This document shows positions 18,623 through 26,672 of a stretch of 28,359 bases of DNA, in pieces (position 1 is the stretch's first letter; each line of letters opens with the position of its first letter). The notes under the pieces are model-generated. The model made no database searches. It saw nothing but the letters and a program-made list of their open reading frames with translations, and was not told where the DNA came from. The translations under genes were made by a program, and so were the position numbers. The stretch is from Cudoniella acicularis. Its lineage: Eukaryota > Ascomycota > Leotiomycetes > Helotiales > Helotiaceae. Where the stretch lies: NCBI GenBank assembly GCA_013054445.1, contig JAAMPI010000678.1, forward strand, positions 1 through 28,359, in the 5' to 3' direction.

Positions 18623-20078
18623 CAGGCAACCAACACTGAAGAAAATTATGACAAACTGTGGAGAATCAAACAAGGAGAAAGTAGAGATAGGAGCATAGGG
18701 GTTGTTTTTTTCTGGGGGGGAAGAATAAGATTCGCATGTCTTTCCTTTTCTTTATTTTGATCGCAACAGAAGGCTTCAAGCTGATCAATAATCACCATTC
18801 CACTGATTCAGCCCTAGCTTCCAATAGTTTCTTTGTTGGAGAATGAGCTGGGGTGGCGGCGCAGCAAGCCGCACATCTGCACGGATGGCCTGTCGGCTTG
18901 GTATTGGTTGGAACCACTCGGGCCTTTCTCCCCCTGCTTCCAATGGCATTCCGAGATTTCTTGGATTAACAGCACAAACTTTCTTATGGAGTTCCCCAAC
19001 AACAATCTTGATGAATCGGAAATGATTAAGACTATTTTCCACGGAAGTTTCAGGGGAACTTGTGTGGTTTCGGCTCCTAAGATCGGTGTTCAGCTGAGTT
19101 TGTTGTCAGGAGCTTGCCGGGATGAAAACACTTTAGCTTTGCTGCCTGATAAATTACGAGCGCCTCGTTGTCCAGAAACGAGCTGAACTAACCGTATCCG
19201 TGACCGTGGGATAAGCCACTAGCAATCATGAGTCGTGACTAGCTCACCGGTTACGAGTTCTTTTAAGGTTCGAGACCCCGTGCTTCCAACGAACTTCCGG
19301 GGATGGGATGGGAAGTGAGTCGGAAGTCGGAAATTCGGAAGTGTGACGGCAATTGCGGGTATGCGCACCTCCAATTGCAATTAATCTCTGCTGGTATATC
19401 CAATCTTCATAAAGCCTAACACCCCAGGAGATCGTTTATACATTACGGATCTAGAAAAGGGCGGATCGTTTGTTTCGCCTTCATAAACATTATATAACGT
19501 GCTCACATTTACGTGCGCATTGATGTGGATGGGCGGCGAGGATTGGTTTCCTATTGCTGCGGATCCGATGGAGGGGTTTTCTGTCCTTTAGGGCGTAAAA
19601 AGGAAGAGAGTGCGTGTAGTACTTTTTACAGGGGATGAGAGTAGGTATGTTGTTCTGGTTGCAGACCTGGGCGTGGGTAATTCGGGTTGACCCCGGATTC
19701 GCAGAAGTTCGCCGGGTGGGTTGCCTAAAAATATAAAAAGCACAGGCATATACAAAATACCCGGGTCTACCCTGGTATTCTTGGGTTTCTAGGTGATATA
19801 GAGGTATGCCCGAAAAAGTTTCGCTTTCGCTGGGTAATACCTGTGCCTTGTTCACCTGAGTACCTAGGGTGAACCTGTATTTCTGGCTGGAAGGAGGTGA
19901 CGAAGAGCTTGTAAAAACCGGTATAGGAGGTTAGTGGTTCTGCAAGATTAAGTTTAAGAATACTAAATATATAAGAGAGTATAAAACTATAGATTTTATA
20001 CTTATATAAGTTATCTCTTTCTCTTTCTCTCTTAGACTCTCTCTCCATAATAGAAAATACAGGCCCTAGAACTAGAAC
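18623..20078. other. Intergenic region with possible relics and a CT-rich tract
   Basis: The start is the glycosyltransferase promoter. A plus ORF (18833-19186, 117 codons) and a minus ORF (18785-19042) overlap; neither is recognised. A pyrimidine tract (TCTCTTTCTCTTTCTCTC and on) covers 20014-20046. Around 19650-19900 there are imperfect CCTAGG/ACCTGG-like motifs but no definable element. Confidence 0.4.
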
Positions 20079-20315
20079 TTATATATAAGTAGCCGTAATT
20101 AGAATCAAGTTATTGATGAATTCACTGGTTTCACTTTCGACCAGTGCTTCAGCGGCCTTATCGTAGCCTTGCTCCCTAGGAATTTTATTCGGCTTTTCTA
20201 GAAGCTTTGCGTTAATCCAAATGTTCCTTAACAATGTCTCTTCAGGGGAAAAACAGAGAAATATAAAAAGAGAAAAGAGCACAATAATAAAAGCGGACAA
20301 TATTATGCCCCTCAC
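20079..20315 (-). CDS. Hypothetical membrane-anchored fragment
   Basis: Minus-strand frame of 78 codons opening GTG-AGG. A single hydrophobic helix (IILSAFIIVLFSLFIFLCF) is followed by a charged stretch (EETLLRNIWINAKLLEKPNK). It has no ATG. A CCAG acceptor just before the GTG suggests it is a 3' exon. It may belong with the minus ORF ending at 20369, but I could not find a donor of matching phase. Confidence 0.25.
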   Translation of the reverse strand: MRGIILSAFIIVLFSLFIFLCFSPEETLLRNIWINAKLLEKPNKIPREQGYDKAAEALVESETSEFINNLILITATYI

Positions 20316-20368
20316 CTGGATTGATAATTGCGAGAATTATCCACCTCACTTTCTATATTTGTATTTGC

Positions 20369-20707
20369 CTACGTATCACTGTCTAGGTCCCCAAGATCTA
20401 GAATGACATTCAGCTCATCTATGAAGTCCTTATCAGGCATCGTTTCAGAAATCGCCTCGTTGCCAAAGATTTCTATAACGAGTCCAATTAGATCCTCCCA
20501 TCCGGTTGTTTTCCTCGTTGCACTTTCGTGGTATAAAGCGGAAAGATTTAAGGAGATATAACGAAATGCCAATTGAGTTTTTAGGACATCAGTAGGGTCA
20601 CTCAAGCCACACCGTCTAGCCACACAAGTCACGAAGACCACTTCTCTCTCGCGCATCATGTCATTTCCACATGGCTGATTTATTTGTGTCAAAGTTCCTC
20701 GAGGCAT
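20369..20707 (-). CDS. Hypothetical protein, minus strand
   Basis: From an ATG at 20707, 112 codons to TAG; the frame is open further upstream, to about 20860. The composition is convincingly protein-like (EVVFVTCVARRCGL, LAFRYISLNLSALY, GWEDLIGLVIEIFG, then an acidic end). No family is recognised. Its ATG faces a plus-strand ATG nine bases away, and the open frame overlaps the plus gene, so at most one of the two N-terminal ends is right. Confidence 0.3.
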   Translation of the reverse strand: MPRGTLTQINQPCGNDMMREREVVFVTCVARRCGLSDPTDVLKTQLAFRYISLNLSALYHESATRKTTGWEDLIGLVIEIFGNEAISETMPDKDFIDELNVILDLGDLDSDT

Positions 20708-20716
20708 AAGGTCCCC

Positions 20717-21553
20717 ATGGGATCCCGATATTTCAAGGTTATCGCTCCTCCCGCGAATATCCTCATTGGACCCAACAATGAGACGAAAAGACAAATCAAG
20801 ATGCCAGACTTCTGGAAAATCCCCGGTGTTTCCGTCGTCTTTGGAGGTTGGGGTACAACTTCAGAGTTGCTCGAAGACATCCTCAACGACTCGTCACCTG
20901 ACTTGCCCATGGTCATGAAATGGAAGGGTCAGAAGAGCAGTGAATTAGCTTCATTGGACTCACTGTACAAGATGATATCTGTGAATCCTTGATCCGGCAA
21001 AGCTAATGTCTGCAAGGGTGCTCTGATCGCGGGGGTCACGGCCGCCGCATCCACGTGGCCTTCAATCGACAACGCACCTGCAAGCAGCAACACCAGCACT
21101 TTGGTACAGCTCTTTGCTCTTCAGCATTATCGCAATTATCTCTGCGATTCAACAATGTAACCTGCTCTACAAATTGACGAGTCGCCAAAATGGCCTTGAA
21201 CGACTCCAAAAAATGTTGCGCTCAGACCGCAACATTGGTGGGAAGTGGCAAGAAAGCAGAGGTCAACATTTTGTTTGGCAGACTCCCCTCATGCTGCTTA
21301 ACTTCAGTTTCTGGCTATTCTTGATAGGCTTGATGATTATGATCTTCAATGCTGCGGTGATGAGCAATGAAGGGCTAGGTGGAAGAGATGTCAAGGTAGT
21401 CGTCCCCTTTTGGAGACTTCAACCTAGATGCTAACTTTGACGAAGATAGGTTTCGTATTTGGATTTGCTGCAATCTTCAGCATTGGTAGCTTTTTGTTCT
21501 CCATGGTCGATCTGTACAAGGAAGCCGATGGCATGCAGATGACAAGGTTATAG
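20717..21553 (+). CDS. Hypothetical multi-pass membrane protein, gene model uncertain
   Basis: The last part is well supported: a segment with helices FSIIAIISAI and LMLLNFSFWLFLIGLMIMIF (ORF ends near 21434) splices through a 71-nt intron (21379-21449, branch GCTAAC). The join gives ...NEGLG|FVFGFAAIFSIGSFLFSMVDLYKEADG and a TAG at 21551. Upstream, a soluble part from the ATG at 20717 contains PDFWKIPGVSVVFGGWG. Linking them requires passing a TGA at about 20989 and a change of frame between about 21055 and 21125. Two short introns could do this (a 36-nt one from TCT|GTGAAT and a 55-nt one from AC|GTGGCC), but both donors or lengths are poor. Otherwise the gene is broken. The family is unknown. 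Confidence 0.4.
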
Positions 21554-22434
21554 GATGCTAAAAGCGCTTCACTGTTGGTGAGCTTAGTTCACGCTTGTGT
21601 GTGCGTACTCCAAGAACTAGAATATAGGACAATATTGTTTTAATTGTCTTGGAACATTTTGGTCAATCAGAGATGTCGAGAACGCCGGCAACGCCAGCGA
21701 AAGGAGGAGACGGATTTTGATAGCGGCCTTAGTCGACTCTTTAGACCTTCAAAGCTTACCCGTGCTGCAAAATTGTCCTTCAAATTGCTCCTTATTATTG
21801 TATATCTGTATCTGTAGCTGTTGACTTGTATTGGTTTTCAAAGTTAGCGATCCTCAGGCATTTTCATCCCCTTGGCCGCGCCGTAGCGAACACTCTAAAA
21901 GACGAAAATATTCTCAAGGATGAAAATAAAATCAACACTGAATAAAAGTTTTGGAGAGGCGGGCTATAATAAATACGTGTATTTGTTAGTACTTCGGCTT
22001 TTAGGAGAGTAGAAATATTAAAGTGTTAAGGTTGAGTTTTTTGAAGAATCGCTTTGTTAGGGTTCCAGGGATGTTATAAGTTTCTATTATTACAAGCGAA
22101 AATTTCAAGTTTCAATAATTGTCCTATTTTAAACTTTTTAATCGTGTGTATCTTTTTGTTTGAGTATACTAATGTCCTAGTAGGAAGGAATACAGAGTCA
22201 TTCATTCATGTTAAGAAACACTTCAAAATAATAAAATACCCAATGCTAAGTATTTCAGCCAGAACATAGGGGAAAACTAAAAGACTCTTATATGAACCAA
22301 TTTATAGAAGCGTTTTACTCTAGCTCAGTCTAAACTGTTAAACTTTGGAAGTTTATTTTCAAGAAAGCACGTGATGCATTAACTTAATTTCCTACTCTTT
22401 ATAGGATAGCTCTTAAATAAGCAAGGAGATTTAG
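21554..22434. other. AT-rich intergenic region
   Basis: There is no ORF above about 70 codons and no recognisable element. An imperfect inverted repeat (21860-21875 against 21915-21927) could form a hairpin but has no clear role. Confidence 0.5.
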
Positions 22435-23513
22435 GTGATATTAGTGTTTGAAATTCTAGATCAAACTCTGGCTACGAAGAGTCTGGCCAGTGCACATCAG
22501 CATCTACGTTTCGAGTCTGGATCCATGATTCCTGGTCTGAGAGGCGTGATCCCGTACATATTGTACTGGGCTATACTGGAAAGAATAATGCAGGTCCTCT
22601 TGCTTAGTGTATTTGGTATAGTCTTTGGGATCGTCAACTAGGTACTCTGGAAGATCTGGCAGACCGAGCTTCCACATCTTCGTGATATACTGATTCCAAC
22701 AAGCTACGTACTATCTTATTACATGCTTTGTGGTGCATTTACATTCCACACGCTGTAAGTTTAACTAATAATATACTTCCTATATGTAATTCTAAATTGA
22801 GATTATTAGCCGAGTGCTAGCTAGCTCAACAGGGTTCTCTACCAACACAATAACCGCAAATATTATAAACATGAAGCTCTTCCGGCCCCAGAAACCACTT
22901 ATAGAGCACTTCATGGCTCCAATAGAACTATTCAGGAGAGGTGCAATCATAGCCCATGTTTTGGCTGGATCAACCTATGCTGTTGCCAACATTGTGCCGT
23001 AGTACATGTCGCGCAACCTAAGGTTCCTCGACAAAATATAACCCCATTCCAGGTCACCTAAACTTCATGCTGGATAGAGAGAGCAGTGCCGAAGTTGCTG
23101 TTAGCATATACCGCCTGGATCTTTCTTTATGTGTTTATGTTCTTACCATCGATATGTAATCTCTTCTGGTACCAGGCTCAAGTGTTATCGAAGAAGGAGC
23201 AGAGTATAGCTTATTTTCATCGGCTTCCATCCAAGGAGGTATCGGCCTTTGGGGGGTTCAAAAGGTTTTGCAACAAAGATATTCTCATCAGAATGACTCG
23301 AATATTCCTCCAAATGGGCGCGTTGGCACTCTTGGTCACGACTGTTGTAGGGATTTGACTACTTGGGATATCAATTGTTTGGATGATAGTGACATGCTTT
23401 TGGACTGGTTTATTCGCAATTACTTGAGCTTTGGCCGTGTCACAGGGCTTCAAGATATTGTTTCTTCATTTCTTTTCTGGTTACAGGCAGGATGGATCTA
23501 CTACTTTTATTGA
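22435..23513 (+). pseudogene. Decayed multi-pass membrane protein gene
   Basis: Plus-strand fragments read as one hydrophobic protein in pieces: 22435-22641 (LYWAILERIMQVLLLSVFGIVFGI), 22814-23002 (FMAPIELFRRGAIIAHVLAGSTY), 23086-23358 (YTAWIFLYVFMFLPSICNLFWY; LQMGALALLVTTVVGI) and a tail continuing to about 23450 (LLGISIVWMIVTCFWTGLFA). They are separated by in-frame TAG/TAA/TGA codons and AT-rich gaps that do not look like introns. No start codon or family could be assigned. The decay (stops, local AT richness) fits mutation in a repeat-rich neighbourhood. Confidence 0.45.
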
Positions 23514-24000
23514 AAATTGCTATTCAAATTGTAATATACACTCCATCAAAATATTTCTACAGGACCCGGTAGACGCTTCCCAAACTCAAGAGTAGGCTCC
23601 GAATCAATAAAACCGAAAAAAAAAGGCTTTAAGATTTAAGATTTAGAGCTAGAGGTGTTGTAGAGAAGGCTTGTCACAAAAAGGATGGTGGCATAGGCGG
23701 TAACGAATTAATCATAGTATATGATGAAGAATATATTGAAAATTTGCACACGTCACGCATCTCACTCTGGTTGTATGTCCTTATTAATTCTTGGGTACTG
23801 GCCAACTGGATTCATGACAACGAATTATACACGTGTCGAAAAACAAACAGGTAGCTGTACACTATCTGGGGATTTGCCATCTTCGAACTCGAAATTACTT
23901 AATACGGTATCTTCTAAACCGCCTATTTTGAATCTTGATCAGTTTGAAAGGGGTTTATTCCACTCCTGCTCATCCTAAGCACGCTCCCCCTAATCCAATC
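23514..24000. other. Intergenic region
   Basis: Contains one unremarkable plus ORF (23721-23978, 85 codons) with no recognisable domain, and an A-rich tract near 23610-23625. Nothing else is seen. Confidence 0.4.
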
Positions 24001-25231
24001 CTATTCTGCCTTAGAAGCAGGATGCTCTGGCTCCGCCTGAAACCGTGTATTAGTGAAGCTCGGATTCTGAGGACGGTGACTATACCTTCAAGCGACTTTC
24101 ACGCTCTTTCAATCCCTCCCGTACTCTCGGCAACACATATCGTCCATAATCAATAGCATCATTCAAATTGTCATACCCACGAATAGAAATCAGTTCCGCT
24201 CCTAAATCCACATAATCCAAAATCGATTCCGCAACGGTCTCATAAGATCCAACCAGAGCAGTCGAAGCTCCACGAGCACCGGTAGCCGTAACAGTTGGGT
24301 ACCAAAGGGCACGATCCTGGACTTCTCCCCTAGCCGCAATTTCCAGAAGTCTTTGTGAACCAACATTTTGCGGTGTGGGAGCATCAGCTGGCAACTTGCC
24401 TAGTCCATTGACTCGATTTCCTTTCAGAATATCAAGTGTGCGATGTGCTTTTGCCCAGGCAAGATCATCCGTCTCAGCAACGATCGGTCGGAACGTAACC
24501 CAAATTCGGGGCCTGTCGTTCGGTGCCCTCCCAGCTTTTTCAGCCTCCGCATAAATCCGATCAATCTGCTCTTTCGTTTCCTTAAGAGGTTCTCCCCAGA
24601 GTCCAAAAATATCGGCCAAGGAACCCCCAACGCGGTATGCATCGTCTGAGGATCCGCCCACCGAGACGGGGATGCTAGTGCCGTTCACAGGCCGGACACG
24701 ATTGCTGAACTGCTTGAATTGGAAATACTTGCCATCCCAGTCGAAAGGGTCCGAGGATTGCCATGCGCGGCGAAGAATGCGGATATATTCCTCGAGGCGT
24801 GCGTACCGCTCTTCTTTGTTCAAGAAATCGCCCTCTTTCGCTTGCTCGGCATCGTTCCCACCAGCAACGAAATGCACGACTGCTCGGCCGCGACTGAGTT
24901 GATCAAGAGTTGCGAGAGCTTTGGCGGCCACGGTTGGGTACAGAGTGTTGGGTCGGAGCGCAATGATAACTTTGATCTTTTTGGTCGCTGCTGCAATGGT
25001 GGCGCCGACTGTGAATGGGTCAAAATAGGATGAATCGTAAGGGACAAGCGTGTAGTTGAAGTCATAGTCATCAAGTGAGCGCGCATAGCGAACGAGATAA
25101 TCGGGATCAATGCCCGCGTTGGGAATGGGATTGATCTCGTTGGATGCGTTGGGAGATGTTAGGCTGATGAATTCGGTTGGCATGTTGATGGATTTTGACT
25201 TTATTTTCGGATTTTGAAAGTAAGGAGACAT
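24001..25231 (-). CDS. SsuD-like (LLM class) flavin-dependent monooxygenase
   Basis: Bacterial-luciferase-like enzyme using reduced FMN and oxygen. The closest family I can name is alkanesulfonate monooxygenase SsuD, which releases sulfite from organosulfonates. Landmarks on a TIM-barrel pattern: IIALRPNTLYPTVAAKALA, LDQLSRGRAVVHFVAGGND, NKEERYARLEEY, IPVSVGGSSDDAYRVGG, DIFGLWGEP and STALVGSYETVAESILDY. Translation begins at the ATG 25231, or at the ATG 25183 (MPTEFISL), which better matches the family start. Unspliced, the frame stops at TAG 24080 (383 aa). A 49-nt intron (24085-24037, GTATAG...TTTCAG, branch CTAAT) would instead add AEPEHPASKAE, with the stop at 24001; I prefer this version. 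Residues at SsuD Arg226/His228 appear to be Thr and Arg (VTFRPIVAET), so the substrate may differ. Confidence 0.85.
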
Positions 25232-25522
25232 GTCGCTCCTTAATAAACTAGTCTTGCTGGTAGATGGCGACAGTCGGATTAAAATGACGCCTTACATAAA
25301 GATATGAGCTGATCAAATATTTTAGAAGTCAAAAGTGGGAGGATTACTAAGTGACGGAAAAGTGATTCCTATATAAGTTGTGCAAGACCATATCGCTTAG
25401 CTAGCTCCGCTAGCGTCAATATTTAGATTCGTCTTGTAAATTATCGTTTATAATCTTTTAGCAACGGGTGAGGCGCTCAACGCGACCGGCAACAGTCGCA
25501 TAGGTGGGCCTCCCTCAGGGGC

Positions 25523-26011
25523 TCGCTAAGTGGGCTTAGGGGGGTATCCACCTTCCCCATTTTTCCTGTATATATAAAGGGCAACAGCTCCCTAAATTCA
25601 AGTTCGGTAGAGTGTCTTTTTGCGTTATTAAATAAAGTGACGAGTCGGGATATCAATGTGTAACCAAGGCCTTGTAAGGCTCAATGTCTGTTGAACCAAA
25701 AAACTTTTTGCGTATAACCTCACATTAGAAGTCTCCTTGAATTTAAGAACTAGGTATAGACGACTGAGAGCCGAGACTTTTAGTCTGATTATCGCATTTT
25801 TCTTCTTACCTCCAGTTTCCTGAATTTTATCTTTTATGCCATAGTCCTACAGCGAGCATTAAGCTTTTCCAAATGTCCTTGGATATTTTTCAAATATAAA
25901 GAGCGCATGTAGGAAAAGTAATACGCTACCAGAACGCCCTACTTATGATGGTCAAATTCTTGAGGTTTACCTAGTAAGAGTTAGGGCCATTACTCTCCAC
26001 CCACTAAGCGA
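25523..26011. mobile_element. Short element with inverted ends related to the 0.3-kb repeat
   Basis: The left end (25523 on) reads TCGCTAAGTGGGCTTAGGG. The right end, read inward on the minus strand from 26011, gives TCGCTTAGTGGGTGGAGAG, so the ends are inverted repeats. The right end (25975-26011) is the 37-bp copy of the repeat at 303-340. Inside, a TATATATAAAG box (about 25570) and AATAAA (about 25631) are present, but no ORF. At 489 bp it fits a non-autonomous, MITE-like derivative. Target-site duplication was not found. The TATA/AATAAA layout could also belong to a solo LTR beginning near 25435, which I cannot exclude. Confidence 0.5.
25975..26011 (+). repeat. 37-bp dispersed repeat (copy 2)
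   Basis: Matches 303-340 (minus strand) at about 33 of 38 aligned positions. It forms the right end of the 25.5-26.0 kb element. Confidence 0.6.
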
Positions 26012-26432
26012 TTTACACCAAAAGTTAGACTTTTTAAAAACATATAACAAAACAACCACTGATTAAAATATTATAAAAATTAAAGCATATTATAAATAAT
26101 TACTTTATAATATTCAGATATAAAGGAAATAATTTTTATTTTTAAATTACGCATTTTTAATGCGCTTAAATATAGAAAGCCTTAAATCTCGGGAATTTTG
26201 TATGTAAATTAAGCGAGTTTGTGACTTTATATAAAAGTGCGTGTAACTTTTTTATTATTTATTTAAATCAAATTCTGAATTGTATAAATTATAATTGAAG
26301 TAAATTTAGTCAATTCAGTATATTTAGGAATCTTTAACTGAATTTGTTGTTGAATTATAAGAAATTTAACTATTCCAATGAAGCCAAGTTCTTATATCAC
26401 GTGGAAATTTGCCTTACATGCATCACGTGTGA
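26012..26432. other. Extremely AT-rich, RIP-like stretch
   Basis: From about 26030 to 26370 the sequence is nearly all A and T with abundant TA steps and no ORF, as in heavily RIPped repeats or AT-isochores. No ancestral element can be recognised. Confidence 0.6.
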
Positions 26433-26672
26433 CTAGTGCCTGGAATGGTCGCCTAGAAGCCTCTTTCTAGCAACCTCAATTCTTTGCAATTTTAGTTCTT
26501 GACACAGCACTTCAAGGTAGAACATTTCGCTCGCGAATCCATTCTTATCCACCATATCACTGCCAGACAGCTCCTCGGGAAACTCATCGGAGACATCACA
26601 CCTAACAAGCTCCCTCCAAGGAAACTTCATTATAAGCCACGCTACAGGAATTGTCCAGCCATCGCCAAACAT
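26433..26672 (-). other. 79-codon ORF opposite the kinase N-terminal region
   Basis: A minus-strand frame with an ATG at 26672 and a protein-like, acidic composition (SDEFPEELSGSDMVDKNGF). It overlaps the presumed 5' part of the plus-strand kinase gene. One of the two is a shadow, and the short length does not allow a decision. Confidence 0.2.

Noticed and set aside
8481..18673. Biosynthetic gene cluster
   Set aside because: No synthase, P450 or cluster regulator; the cellulase, transporter and glycosyltransferase are separated by long gaps and are on different strands.
19267..19277. tRNA T-loop-like GGTTCGAGACC
   Set aside because: The flanking bases do not form a five-pair T-stem, and no anticodon or acceptor arm fits upstream.
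21860..21927. Imperfect inverted repeat as a terminator or MITE
   Set aside because: Short, gapped arms with no target duplication and no adjacent gene end; likely chance in AT-rich DNA.
25435..25700. Solo LTR with TATA box and AATAAA
   Set aside because: Starts TG and has promoter-like and poly(A)-like signals, but no convincing CA end or target duplication; the inverted ends at 25523 and 26011 explain it better.
303..26011. The two 38-bp repeats as ends of one giant (25.7-kb) element
   Set aside because: Their orientation would permit it, but conserved housekeeping genes (RRP40, SSZ1) lie between, and the 26.0-kb copy already has a nearer inverted partner at 25523.
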